From the NCBI GenBank assembly GCA_965216205.1, contig OZ244139.1, positions 1,922,001 to 1,986,000 of the forward strand: a DNA stretch of 64,000 bases, given 5' to 3'. The stretch comes from CADEDH01 sp965216205. Lineage in GTDB: Bacteria > Actinomycetota > Acidimicrobiia > Acidimicrobiales > SZUA-35. Every line of letters begins with the position of its first letter. The stretch's first letter is position 1. Position numbers and translations under genes: made by a program. Shown here piece by piece: positions 42,130 to 51,349 of this stretch. Under the pieces are notes generated by a model that searched no databases, was not told the DNA's origin, and saw only the letters and a list, made by a program, of their open reading frames with translations.

Positions 42130-42264
42130 GGCTGTGTTGAACCGCCGCGATCAACATCAGCGAAACCCGCGCCAGCCAGTCGATGACGATTCGATCTCGT
42201 CGATCGGTCGTCATCCTCACGATCTACGAATGCCCGGGACACGACAACCGCGTGTCGGGACATC

Positions 42265-42867
42265 TCAGGACGTCCGAACGAGCGTGCGGACGTCCTCGGG
42301 GTTGTCCCGGCCGGCGGCAACCAGCGGCGGGATCTTGGCCTCGGCCCTGCGGGCAGCGGCCAGCAAGCGTTCCTCGGCGATCGTGATGAAGCGGTGGACG
42401 AGGTGATCCGGTCCGTACCGCTGCTTGACGTCGCACAGCCGATCCTCGACCGTGATCGTCTCCCCGGTGGGCCCGGTCGTCAGGTCGCAGTAGAGGAGCT
42501 CGTCGTGGGGGAGCCGCGGCCTGAGCGGGAACTCCTCGAGGAGACGGTGCCCGAGGCCGTGGAGCTCGGCTTCGATGTGGGCGCACGTGTGGTGGGCGAC
42601 GAGGCAGACGATGTCCTCGTCGAATCCCAACCGCCGGAGGTGACGGGCGCCGTCGATCGGGTGGAAGCCCGTGTCGCGGAGCTCGTCGGCGTAGCCGATG
42701 TCGTGGAGGATGCCGGCCACCCGCAGCTTGTCGAAGGCGGGGCGGTCGTGGACGTCGGCGAACAACTCGGTACGCCGACCGACGGCGAGCACGTGGTGCC
42801 ACCGGTTCGGCAGGTCCTCCGCCAGAAGCTCGTGCGCAAGGATGGTCGCTGAGATGTGCCCCGACAA
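42265..42867 (-). CDS. HD-domain phosphohydrolase-like protein
   Basis: The 200-residue product has an HD domain: RWHHVLAVGRRTE, the HD pair in VAGILHDIGY, and later histidines in VCLVAHHTCAHIEAE. Such proteins hydrolyse nucleotides or phosphodiesters with bound metal. There is no membrane segment or partner domain. The TTG start (42867) is supported by GGTGAGG 5 nt upstream. The substrate is unknown. Confidence 0.8.
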   Translation of the reverse strand: MSGHISATILAHELLAEDLPNRWHHVLAVGRRTELFADVHDRPAFDKLRVAGILHDIGYADELRDTGFHPIDGARHLRRLGFDEDIVCLVAHHTCAHIEAELHGLGHRLLEEFPLRPRLPHDELLYCDLTTGPTGETITVEDRLCDVKQRYGPDHLVHRFITIAEERLLAAARRAEAKIPPLVAAGRDNPEDVRTLVRTS

Positions 42868-42962
42868 GACGCCTCACCGTAGCGCTCCTTCGACAAGGAT
42901 GTTGGACCGACGGGCGCGCGGGAATCGGCCTCTCGCCGAGTCCCTGGTAGCGGTGGTGGTCG

Positions 42963-44678
42963 TCAGGCGATGCCGGTCCCGGAGGTGTCGGAACCGCTCC
43001 GGATCATCTGGCCGGGACGCTCGTCGGTGAAGGCGCCGTCGGTGACGATCTCGGCCCCATTGCAGAGCACGTGGTCGTACCCGTCGGCGGTTCCGTAGAG
43101 CCGCCACGCACCGCCGGGGAGATCGTGACGGATCTCGTTCGGCCGGAGCGCGATGCGCTCCGGGTCGATCACGTTGATGTCGGCGAAGTGGCCCTCGACG
43201 AGCCGGCCCCGCTGCTTGATGCCGTACATCTGCGCCGGGGCGTCGCTGATCATCTGCACCGCCTCCTCCCAGCTCACGAGGTCGCGTTTCGCGCAGGCGT
43301 TCTCGAGCATGGCGGTCGTGGCGTTGAACGTGGCCAGCAGATCGAGGTGGGCCCCGGCGTCGGTTCCGCCGAGCATCGTTCGTTCGTCGCGCCAGACGTC
43401 ACGACGAAGCTCCCAGGTCTCGTCGTCGTCGCCTCGGAGCGGGGAGTAGAGGCCGGTCTGGAGCTCGTCGTTGAGCACGATGTCGCACAGCACATCGAAC
43501 GTCTCGCGACCCTCGTCCTCGGCGATCTCGCCGATAGAGCGGCCCTGGTAGACGTCGTTCTCCGGGGAGAAGACCTCACCGACGGTCAGCTTGTGCCACT
43601 TCGCCATGCCCCGCAGCGGACTCGGGCCCTGGGCCAGCTCGTTGAGCTCGCGCCGCTGCTCGGGATCGGCCAGCATGGCCATCTTCTCGTCGTCCGGGAG
43701 GGCCATCGCCTCCCGCCAACCATGGAGCGCGTCGAGCACGAAGCCGCTCTGGAACGACAGCCTGGTCTGGATCGCGCAGGGCACGGTGAGCGCGATCACC
43801 TCGCCGCCGTTGTCCCGGGCGTGGTCGCTCGCCGCGAGGTTGTGCTCCATGGCCTCGATCTGCTTCGGCGAGGTCGACACGGCGATCAGGTTCCAGTTGA
43901 GCGGCCGGTTCGCCGCGCGGGACATCTCGGTGATGAGCTCGATGCGGTCGTCGGGGAACCGCCCGACGGCCGGAATGAACTCGAGCGAGGTGCCGTCGAA
44001 CTCACCGCAGACGGCGGCGAGCTCGACCATCTCGTCGGTCGACGCGTGGCGTGAGGGCACGGGCTGACCGTTCGGGTCGTTGTGCGTCGTCGCCCACGAC
44101 GACGAGAAACCGAGGCCGCCCTCGTCGATCGACGTCCGGAGCAGCTCCTTCATGGCCGACAGCTCGTCGGGGGTCGCCTCGTTGCCGATCGATCGCTCGC
44201 CCATGACGAGGCGTCGGATCGCGCTGTGGCCGACCATGAACCCCGTGTTGATCGCCAGCGTGCCGTCGAGCTGGTCGAGCCATTCACCGAAGCTGTTCCA
44301 GTTCCACGGAACGCCGGCCTGCAGGGACTCGAGCGGCATGCCCTCCACCCGGCTCAGCATCCTCATCAGGTAGTCGCCGTGGGGCTCAGCCAGCGGGGCG
44401 ATCGTGAAGCCGCAGTTGCCGGCGATCACCGTGGTGATGCCGTGGAGCGGCGATGGGCTGAGCGTGGTGTCCCAGTGGGCCTGGGCGTCGTAGTGGGTGT
44501 GGATGTCGATGAAGCCCGGCGTGACGAACTTGCCCGTTGCGTCGATGGTCCTCGCCCCATCGGTCTCGATCGCCCCGATCGTGGCGATCTTGCCATCGGT
44601 GATCCCGACGTCGGCTCGTCGTCGTTGTGCTCCCGTGCCGTCGATCACGGTGCCGTTGCGGATGATGACGTCGTACAT
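42963..44678 (-). CDS. N-acyl-D-amino-acid deacylase / D-aminoacylase-like amidohydrolase
   Basis: The 571-residue product matches the D-aminoacylase branch of the amidohydrolases. It has MYDVIIRNGTVIDGTG, TPGFIDIHTHYDAQAHWD (metal His-x-His), IAGNCGFTIAPL, FMVGHSAIRR and MLGGTDAGAHLDLL, with GRLVEGHFADINVID at the end. The enzyme would release D-amino acids, or a related group, from N-acyl forms. ATG 44678 has a GAGGGGGG site at 7 nt. It is followed upstream by the GntR gene on the same strand (115-nt gap), which may control it. Confidence 0.85.
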   Translation of the reverse strand: MYDVIIRNGTVIDGTGAQRRRADVGITDGKIATIGAIETDGARTIDATGKFVTPGFIDIHTHYDAQAHWDTTLSPSPLHGITTVIAGNCGFTIAPLAEPHGDYLMRMLSRVEGMPLESLQAGVPWNWNSFGEWLDQLDGTLAINTGFMVGHSAIRRLVMGERSIGNEATPDELSAMKELLRTSIDEGGLGFSSSWATTHNDPNGQPVPSRHASTDEMVELAAVCGEFDGTSLEFIPAVGRFPDDRIELITEMSRAANRPLNWNLIAVSTSPKQIEAMEHNLAASDHARDNGGEVIALTVPCAIQTRLSFQSGFVLDALHGWREAMALPDDEKMAMLADPEQRRELNELAQGPSPLRGMAKWHKLTVGEVFSPENDVYQGRSIGEIAEDEGRETFDVLCDIVLNDELQTGLYSPLRGDDDETWELRRDVWRDERTMLGGTDAGAHLDLLATFNATTAMLENACAKRDLVSWEEAVQMISDAPAQMYGIKQRGRLVEGHFADINVIDPERIALRPNEIRHDLPGGAWRLYGTADGYDHVLCNGAEIVTDGAFTDERPGQMIRSGSDTSGTGIA

Positions 44679-44793
44679 GGCGGACCCCCCTCGGTCGTGC
44701 GCGTCGACGATTCTACGATCCGAGGCACCGGGGGGTGAAAACGGGGGAGGTGACCCGAGGCGTCGGAGCCCGGTGTCGGCGGTGGGCCGTCGA

Positions 44794-45648
44794 CTACCGC
44801 AGTGGTTCGGCGGCGGTCTCCCAGATCGTCTCGAACCACCCGACCGCAGCCACGACCGAGCCGGTCTCGATCGTCGCCTCGTGGGACCCACCGGCGTCGT
44901 CGTCGGGCTGGCGGTGATGGAGCATGGCCGTGTCGTCGGTGAGCAGGTCGACCACGCGTTCCTCGACGCCGTCGAGCTCGACCGACCGCTCGCCGACCGG
45001 GCAGAGGCCCACGAACAGCTCGCGCTCGTTGATGAGGCAGAGCTCCATGAGCTGCACGGGGGCGAGGGTCCTGATCTCGGCCGCCGCCGACGGGATGAGC
45101 CCGAGCTCCTCGAGATCGTTCACCGCGTCGACGAGGGGCAGGAGGTGCCGGTCGATCGCCGACTGCGCCTGGGCGCGGAGCGCCGGTGCGTCGGCCCGGT
45201 CCTCGGCGCGGAACGGCAGCACCCAGGGGCGCGTGGTGTCGGGCACGATGGCCCGCAGCCGGAGCAGATCGGGCCGGTAGCGGCCACGACGGACCCGCTC
45301 GAGCGGCTCCCAGAGCGCACTGCGGAGCGACTCGGCGGCGTACCCGAGGTAGTCGATCGTGACCTCGGCGGCCTCGAAGCCGGCCTCGATGTGGCGACGG
45401 AGACCGCTCGGTCCTGTCGGTCGACCCTTGACGAACACGCCCGAGCCCTGGCGGGAGACGATGAGGTCCTCCTTGCGGAGCACCTGGATCGCCTTCTGGA
45501 CGGTCATGCGGGCCACACCGTACATCTCGCTCAACTGGCCGCCGGTGGGGAGCTGATCGCCCGGCTCGAACTCGCCGGTGAGGATCGCCGCCCGGAGGTG
45601 GTTGGCGACCTGGCGGTAGGGCGGTCGAGGGTCGTTGGGATCCAGCAC
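44794..45648 (-). CDS. GntR-family transcriptional regulator
   Basis: The 284-residue product starts LDPNDPRPPYRQVANHLRAAI and has the winged helix-turn-helix of GntR (GDQLPTGGQLSEMYGVARMTV, then GSGVFV). The remaining 200 residues are an effector domain I cannot assign. GTG 45648 is preferred: TAGGCT (minus, 45661-45656) stands 7 nt before it, a leaderless arrangement, and the protein then begins like other GntR proteins. It is divergent from the P-loop gene, and the 125-nt gap holds a repeated TGACCCAAC (45700-45722 region) that may be an operator. Confidence 0.88.
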   Translation of the reverse strand: MLDPNDPRPPYRQVANHLRAAILTGEFEPGDQLPTGGQLSEMYGVARMTVQKAIQVLRKEDLIVSRQGSGVFVKGRPTGPSGLRRHIEAGFEAAEVTIDYLGYAAESLRSALWEPLERVRRGRYRPDLLRLRAIVPDTTRPWVLPFRAEDRADAPALRAQAQSAIDRHLLPLVDAVNDLEELGLIPSAAAEIRTLAPVQLMELCLINERELFVGLCPVGERSVELDGVEERVVDLLTDDTAMLHHRQPDDDAGGSHEATIETGSVVAAVGWFETIWETAAEPLR

Positions 45649-45773
45649 GACAGTGAGCCTAGGTCGGTTGGAGAGCCTTTCGGAGAAGTTGCACAACATG
45701 ACCCAACTACCTGACCCAACCACGAAGGTCGATAGCCTTGATCATGCCTAGATGTCTGGATAGTCTTCCAATC

Positions 45774-46850
45774 ATGCTAGACAAATCTGACTCGAGCGCT
45801 GGTGGCGAGCCAGCGCAGAACCTGCCTCGCGGCGTTCTCCGCCCGAGCGCCGCCTACTCGCTACCGTCCAGGACCGTTCGCGGCTACGTGTCGGGCCGGT
45901 CCGCACCGCCTCGGATCGGTGACGTCGTCGTCGGGCAGGTGCTCGCGATCGGCGCCCACCGCGAGATCGAGAACCCGCAGGGGCGGATCCATCAGCTCAA
46001 CGAGGGCTTCCTGTCGATGTTCGTCTTCGGCAACCGGTACGCCACCGATGCCTTCGAGGCGGTGGTGCCCGACCGCTCGGCCGACGTCGTCGACCTGGTC
46101 GCCCGATCGGGCGTCGTCGGCCACGTGCAGGAGCGCAACAGCCGCATGCTCGCCCCCACCCAGGTGACGGTGCTGGGGCGCGCCGTCGACCGCAACGGCG
46201 ATCCCGTGAACACGCTCGCCCACCCTCGGATCGTGCCGAGGACGGCCGTGAAGCGGGAACCGCGGGCCCGGATGATCCTGGTGGTGGGCACGTCGATGAA
46301 CGCCGGGAAGTCCACGGTCGCGGCTGCGCTGTGCTGGGCGCTCACCACCATGGGACACAATGTCCGGGCATCGAAGGTGACCGGGACGGCGTCGCTCCGG
46401 GAGATCCTGCAGATGTCGGACGCCGGCGCTCGGAGTGTCAGCGACTTCACCTATCTGGGGTATCCGTCCACCCACCTGCTCGACGAGCCGGATCTGCTCC
46501 ACATCTTCGACACCCTGGACCTGAAGATCGCCAACAACCCACGGAACCTCTGGATCGTCGAGGTGGCCGACGGTGTCCTCCAGCGGGAGACGGCGCTGCT
46601 GCTGGCGAGCACCCTGGTGCAGCGCCGGATCGATCGGCTCGTCCTCTGCGCCAACGACGCCTTCGGTGCGCTGGGCGCGATCCGGACGTTGTCGGACACG
46701 TACGGTCTCGTCCCCGATGCCGTCTCGGGCTTGATCGCCAACTCACCGCTCGGTGTGCGGGAGTTGATCGACAACGCTGCGGTGGCCACCTTCGATGCCA
46801 CCAAGCCGGATCTCCGGGCGATCGCCCGCATCTTCCTCGACACGACGTAG
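45774..46850 (+). CDS. P-loop NTPase-like protein (DUF1611/MobB-like)
   Basis: The 358-residue product has an N-terminal beta-rich region (IGDVVVGQVLAIGAHREIENP) and a P-loop at MILVVGTSMNAGKSTVAAAL, followed by an aspartate-rich NTPase core (VEVADGVLQRETALLL). The layout resembles DUF1611 and MobB/dethiobiotin-synthase-like proteins; I do not claim a reaction. ATG 45774 is preferred since TAGTCT (45761-45766) lies 7 nt upstream, as at other leaderless genes here; ATG 45744 and TTG 45738 are in-frame alternatives. It is divergent from GntR and 59 nt upstream of the ATP-grasp gene. Confidence 0.6.
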   Translation: MLDKSDSSAGGEPAQNLPRGVLRPSAAYSLPSRTVRGYVSGRSAPPRIGDVVVGQVLAIGAHREIENPQGRIHQLNEGFLSMFVFGNRYATDAFEAVVPDRSADVVDLVARSGVVGHVQERNSRMLAPTQVTVLGRAVDRNGDPVNTLAHPRIVPRTAVKREPRARMILVVGTSMNAGKSTVAAALCWALTTMGHNVRASKVTGTASLREILQMSDAGARSVSDFTYLGYPSTHLLDEPDLLHIFDTLDLKIANNPRNLWIVEVADGVLQRETALLLASTLVQRRIDRLVLCANDAFGALGAIRTLSDTYGLVPDAVSGLIANSPLGVRELIDNAAVATFDATKPDLRAIARIFLDTT

Positions 46851-46909
46851 GGTCCGCGTGCGTCGGGCAGCACGACCCAACAGCTCGATCGACCTACAGT
46901 TACTGGTCG

Positions 46910-49471
46910 ATGACCGACACGAGCGCTGCCAGGTCGAAGCTCCTGGACGGCTACCGGCCACCGGCCCGCGGGATCGACGAGTTCGTCGGGTCCAGCCGCG
47001 AGCCGAGACCGTACTGGTCGGAGGTGTGGGCGATGCTCGAATCGCTCGGGCTCTACGGCTTGCGGCGCCGCCAGAGCGATGTGCGACGGCTGCTCGAGGC
47101 CGACGGCGCGAGCTATCGACTCCAGAGCTCCGAGCGCCACCAGCCGTGGAAGCTCGACGCGATCCCGCTGCTCGTGCCCCAGTCGGAGTGGGCGGTCCTC
47201 GAAGCTGGCATCGCCCAGCGGGCGACCCTCCTCGATCTCGTGAGCCGAGACCTCTACGGCGAGCGCAAGCTCCTCGAACGAGGTGTCATTCCAGCGGAGG
47301 TCGTCTACCGGTATCCCGGCTTCATCCCGGCGTGCGACGGCGCCCACCTCCCCGACGGAAGCCAGTTGTTCACCTACGCCGTCGACCTCGGCCGGGACAG
47401 CGACGGTGCCACGGTGGCCATCGCCGACTACGCACAGGCGCCGTCGGGCTCCGGGTACGCGCTCGAGGATCGGGCGGTGTTGTCCCGGGTCTTCCCCACG
47501 TTGTTCCGATCTGCCGGCGTACAGCGGATCGCCCCGTACTTCCGTGCGTTGCGGGCAGGGCTCGAGTCGCTCGGGGAACGGACAGCCGATGATCCCAAAG
47601 TGGTCGTGCTCAGTCCGGGAACGTTGGCCGAGACGGCGTTCGAGCATGGATACCTCGCCTCGTACCTCGGCTACACCCTGGTGGAGGGGGCCGACCTCGT
47701 CGTGCGGGACGGCGCCGTGTTCCTCCGCTCGTTCGGTGCGCTGGAGCGGGTCGACGTGATCCTCCGCCGGGTCGACGCCGCGTTCTCCGATCCCCTCGAG
47801 CTGCTGCCAGAATCGCGGCTCGGGGTCCCCGGGCTGTTGGAGGCATCGCGCCGGCAAACCGTCGCGCTGGCCAATCCGCTGGGAAGCGGCGTCATCGAGA
47901 ACCCGGCGCTGGGTGCGTACCTCCCGGCGGCGTGCCGTGAACTGCTCGGCCAGGAGTTGCGGTTGCCTTCGGCGCCGTCCTGGTGGTGCGGCGAACCCGA
48001 CGGCCTCCGGTACGTGCTCGACCACCTCGACGAGGTCGTGCTCCGACCGCTCGGGAGGCGGACGCCGACCGGCCTGGCGGCTCGCGGTGTCACATCGACC
48101 GAGTTCGTTCCGGCCACCATGGGCGACGACGACAAGGACGAGCTCCGGTGGGCGGTCGAGCAGGCACCCGGGGAGTGGGCTGCCCAGGCGGTGCTACCGC
48201 TCTCCACCGCTCCCACGCTGACCGGCGGTCGCCTGCAGCCCCGACGGGCCGTGCTGCGCACCTACGCCGTCGCCAACGAGGGCTCGTTCGACGTCATGGC
48301 GGGAGGCCTGACCAGGGTGGCCCCCGACGACGGGACGCTGGTGATCTCGAACCAGTTCGGCGCGATCGCCAAGGACACCTGGGTTCTCGCCGACGGGCCC
48401 GAGCGGCCCTCCCTGCTCTGGATCAGGCCCGACCCGACGACCAGGGCCGATGCCATCGGGCCGATGGGATCCGTTCCGGAACGGGCGGTGGAGAACCTGT
48501 TCTGGCTGGGCCGCTACGCCGAGCGGGCGGAGTCGATCGTGCGGCTCCTCCGTGCCATCGACGATCGCCGCTTCGACGTGGCTCTCGCCGACGAGACCGG
48601 GGATCAGGCGATCGGGGTGCTGCTCGACGCGCTCTCGGCCGCCACGTTCTCACCGATCGCCTCGCCGATCGCCGACGTCGACGCCGAGCTGGCTTCGGTC
48701 GCCGGCGACCCCAGCCGGGAAGGCTCGCTGGCCTTCGCCGTGTCACGACTGCTCGCAGCGGCCGAGGCGGTTCGCGACCGGCTCTCGATCGAGATGTGGG
48801 AGGTGACAGCGTCGCTCGAGCGCGACCTCATCGTGCTCGCAGCCGCCACCCCGGGTCGTGCCGACACCGTCCAGGGCTCGCTTCGCTCCGTCACGCGGGC
48901 ACTGCTGGCCCTCCACGGTCTGGTGGGGGAATCGATGGTGCGAGACGTGGGGTGGTACTTCCTCGACGCCGGCCGTCGCATCGAGCGGTTCCTCAACCTC
49001 GCGACGGTGCTGCGCTCGACGCTGGCGTCGGCGCGGCCGGTCCCGGTCGACAGCCTCGTGCTCGAATCGCTCCTCAGCTCTGCCGACAGCCTGATCACCT
49101 ACCGCCGGCGGTACCGGTCGCGTGCGCAGGTCGAGACCGTGTGCGAACTGCTCGTGACCGACCCGACCAATCCGAGAGCGTTGCGGTATCAGATCGACCG
49201 GCTCAACGAGGCGCTCCTCCGCCTGCCGTCGGTGGCGGAGGGAACCGACGGCGAGGCTGCCCGGGCGCTCGCAGCGAGCGCGGGCGACCTGATCACGGCG
49301 ACCGATCCGGCGACCATGGCCGACGCCGACGAGAACGGCGGCCGACCGACGCTGGTCGCCGTCCTCGACGCGGCGTCGAGCGCCATCGCCGGTGCAGCCG
49401 ATGCGGTCGCCCGATCGAGCTTCGGTCGACATCCACCACCTCGGCCCCTCGGCCAGGAGGGATGGTCGTGA
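46910..49471 (+). CDS. circularly permuted ATP-grasp protein fused to alpha-E domain
   Basis: The 853-residue product joins two domains usually encoded side by side. Residues 1-520 are a circularly permuted ATP-grasp (COG2308 type): RRRQSDVRRLLEADGASYR, ALEDRAVLSRVFPTLFR, SPGTLAETAFEHGYLASYLG, VDVILRRVDAAFSDPLEL. Residues about 530-835 are the alpha-E helical domain (COG2307 type): SVPERAVENLFWLGRYAERAE and VGWYFLDAGRRIERFLNL. The pair is predicted to form peptide-like amide bonds. TACAGT (46895-46900) stands 9 nt before the ATG, so it may be leaderless. The transglutaminase-like gene overlaps its stop. Confidence 0.88.
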   Translation: MTDTSAARSKLLDGYRPPARGIDEFVGSSREPRPYWSEVWAMLESLGLYGLRRRQSDVRRLLEADGASYRLQSSERHQPWKLDAIPLLVPQSEWAVLEAGIAQRATLLDLVSRDLYGERKLLERGVIPAEVVYRYPGFIPACDGAHLPDGSQLFTYAVDLGRDSDGATVAIADYAQAPSGSGYALEDRAVLSRVFPTLFRSAGVQRIAPYFRALRAGLESLGERTADDPKVVVLSPGTLAETAFEHGYLASYLGYTLVEGADLVVRDGAVFLRSFGALERVDVILRRVDAAFSDPLELLPESRLGVPGLLEASRRQTVALANPLGSGVIENPALGAYLPAACRELLGQELRLPSAPSWWCGEPDGLRYVLDHLDEVVLRPLGRRTPTGLAARGVTSTEFVPATMGDDDKDELRWAVEQAPGEWAAQAVLPLSTAPTLTGGRLQPRRAVLRTYAVANEGSFDVMAGGLTRVAPDDGTLVISNQFGAIAKDTWVLADGPERPSLLWIRPDPTTRADAIGPMGSVPERAVENLFWLGRYAERAESIVRLLRAIDDRRFDVALADETGDQAIGVLLDALSAATFSPIASPIADVDAELASVAGDPSREGSLAFAVSRLLAAAEAVRDRLSIEMWEVTASLERDLIVLAAATPGRADTVQGSLRSVTRALLALHGLVGESMVRDVGWYFLDAGRRIERFLNLATVLRSTLASARPVPVDSLVLESLLSSADSLITYRRRYRSRAQVETVCELLVTDPTNPRALRYQIDRLNEALLRLPSVAEGTDGEAARALAASAGDLITATDPATMADADENGGRPTLVAVLDAASSAIAGAADAVARSSFGRHPPPRPLGQEGWS

Positions 49472-50370
49472 TGTCGGAGACGACGCTCACCGTCCGCCAC
49501 GCCACCGTGTACCGCTACGACAGTCCGGTGTCGTCGTCGTACGGGCAACACTGCGTTCTGCCCCGAGCGACCGATCGTCAGCGGTGCACGGCATCATCGT
49601 TGCGGATCGAGCCCGGGCCGAGCGCCGAGCGCGATCGAACTGACTTCTTCGGCAACCGGGTCGGCTACTTCGAGCTGGCCGAGCCGCACGACGTCCTGGC
49701 GATCGAGGCGACGAGTACCGTGATCGTGGACCGCGAACGCTTCGAGCCGCCACCGGCCGCCAGCGCCCCGTTCGGGTCGGTGATGGCGGCGATGGGCCGT
49801 CTCGACGTGGCGACCGGAGCCGATGTCGCGCTGTTCCGGCTGCCGTCGCCGCGGGTCGAGGTGGAAGCCACCGTGCGTGACTACGCCGCTGCGTCGTTCG
49901 ACCCCGATCGACCCCTGATCGAGTGCCTCGGGGATCTCGCCGCCCGGATCAACCGCGACTTCGCGTTCAATCCGGCAGCCACCGACGTCACGAGCACGAT
50001 CGACGATCTCTTCGCCGGGGGCGCCGGGGTGTGTCAGGACTTCGCCCACCTGGCGGTCGCCGGCTGCCGGAGTGCGGGGCTGCCGGCCCGCTACGTCAGC
50101 GGCTATCTCGAGACCGAACCACCGCCGGGAAGTCCCAAGCTGGTCGGCGCCGACGCCTCCCATGCGTGGGCGTCGGTGTTCGTGCCCGGCGGCGGATGGG
50201 TCGACGTCGACCCCACCAACGATCAACTGGTCGACGACCGTTACATCACGATCGCGTGGGGCCGGGACTACGGCGACGTCGCGCCGGTTCGGGGCGTGAT
50301 CTTCAGCAGTGCCCAGTCGACATCGATGGAGGTGTCGGTCGACGTGACACGGGAGCGGGCCGAGGCATGA
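49471..50370 (+). CDS. transglutaminase-like cysteine peptidase-fold protein
   Basis: The 299-residue product has the bacterial transglutaminase N-terminal domain (LTVRHATVYRYDSPVSSSY) and a core with an intact triad: Cys188 in GAGVCQDFAHL, His231 in DASHAWASVF, and Asp247 in VDVDPTND. Such proteins act as peptidases or amide-forming enzymes, and occur almost always with ATP-grasp/alpha-E genes. ATG 49471 overlaps the preceding stop (TGATG) and has AGGAGGG upstream. It is in turn coupled to the next gene by ATGA. Confidence 0.9.
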   Translation: MSETTLTVRHATVYRYDSPVSSSYGQHCVLPRATDRQRCTASSLRIEPGPSAERDRTDFFGNRVGYFELAEPHDVLAIEATSTVIVDRERFEPPPAASAPFGSVMAAMGRLDVATGADVALFRLPSPRVEVEATVRDYAAASFDPDRPLIECLGDLAARINRDFAFNPAATDVTSTIDDLFAGGAGVCQDFAHLAVAGCRSAGLPARYVSGYLETEPPPGSPKLVGADASHAWASVFVPGGGWVDVDPTNDQLVDDRYITIAWGRDYGDVAPVRGVIFSSAQSTSMEVSVDVTRERAEA

Positions 50371-51254
50371 CCCGATCCGAGGCTCCGCCGTCGTTCGGGG
50401 TGAGCTCCATGGTGGACCCACTCGTGACCGTCGCCATGCGTCGACCGGGTGCGATCCTCACCGCCGACCACCGCCGGTGGCACTACGCCGCACCGATCGA
50501 GCCGGCGGCGCTCGCCGCGCAGTACGACACCTTCGTGGCCCTGGTGGAGGCCGCCGGCGCCCAGATCCACTGGCTTCCCGACGCTGACCACGACGATCTC
50601 GCCGATTCGATCTTCACCTTCGATCCGTCGTTCATGACCCCGGCCGGGGCGGTGATCCTCCGGCCCGGCAAAGAGCTCCGGGCGCCGGAGGCCGACCTCC
50701 ACCGCACGTTCTACGACGGTCGGATCCCGATCGTGGGCACGATCCGGGATCCGGGCATGGTGGAGGGAGGCGACTGCTGCTGGCTCGATGCCTCGACGCT
50801 CGCCGTCGGTCGGGGGTTCCGGACCAACGAGTCCGGCATCCGGCAGCTCCGGGCGATCCTGGCACCGCAGGGGATCGAGGTGGAGGCGTACGACCTCCCC
50901 TACGTGGCGGGGCCCGAGGCGTGTCTCCACCTGCTCTCGGTGATCAGCCCGCTGAGCGATGATCTCGCGCTGGTGCATGCACCACTCCTGCCCGTCGCCC
51001 TGTACCAGCGGCTGGAGACGATGGGCTACGAGCTCCTCCACGCACCGGACAACGAGTTCGCGGCCAGTGCCGGTCTCAGCCTCAACGTGCTCGCCACGAG
51101 CCCCCGGCGATGCATCGCGATCGACGGGTTCCCGCATACCGCGGCGCTGATGAGGTCGGCGGGGTGCACGGTCGAGGTCTTCGACGCCGACCAGCTGTGC
51201 CTCCCCTGCGAGGGCGGGCCGACCTGCCTCACGAGGCCGCTGCTCCGTCGCTGA
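50367..51254 (+). CDS. arginine deiminase/DDAH-like (guanidino-group-modifying) enzyme
   Basis: The 295-residue product has the pentein fold used by dimethylarginine dimethylaminohydrolase, arginine deiminase and amidinotransferases. It shows ADSIFTFDPSF, EGGD (133-136), His188 in ACLHLLSV, and a C-terminal catalytic-type Cys287 in EGGPTCLTRPL. It would hydrolyse or transfer guanidino groups. ATG 50367 overlaps the transglutaminase-like stop by 4 nt, so it is part of the ATP-grasp operon. A guanidino compound such as arginine may be a substrate of the pathway; this is inference. Confidence 0.85.
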   Translation: MTRSEAPPSFGVSSMVDPLVTVAMRRPGAILTADHRRWHYAAPIEPAALAAQYDTFVALVEAAGAQIHWLPDADHDDLADSIFTFDPSFMTPAGAVILRPGKELRAPEADLHRTFYDGRIPIVGTIRDPGMVEGGDCCWLDASTLAVGRGFRTNESGIRQLRAILAPQGIEVEAYDLPYVAGPEACLHLLSVISPLSDDLALVHAPLLPVALYQRLETMGYELLHAPDNEFAASAGLSLNVLATSPRRCIAIDGFPHTAALMRSAGCTVEVFDADQLCLPCEGGPTCLTRPLLRR

Positions 51255-51314
51255 GCGGACGATGTCTGCGGGTGAGCCGGTGCGGGCGAGCGGTACCTGC
51301 CGGCGGGGCGCTCG

Positions 51315-51343
51315 TTGACAACCTGCAGTGTCGGTTCGACGAT
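51315..51343 (+). promoter_or_regulatory. candidate promoter of the Rieske gene
   Basis: A consensus TTGACA -35 (51315-51320) is followed after 17 nt by GACGAT (51338-51343), an acceptable -10. The ATG at 51350 lies 6 nt further on, so the transcript would be leaderless. The Rieske gene could thus be expressed separately from the operon upstream. Confidence 0.45.
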
Positions 51344-51349
51344 GACTCC

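Noticed and set aside
45738..45773. Upstream starts of the P-loop gene (TTG 45738, ATG 45744)
   Set aside because: ATG 45774 has the TANNNT box at the 7-nt spacing seen at other genes in this window; the longer starts remain possible.
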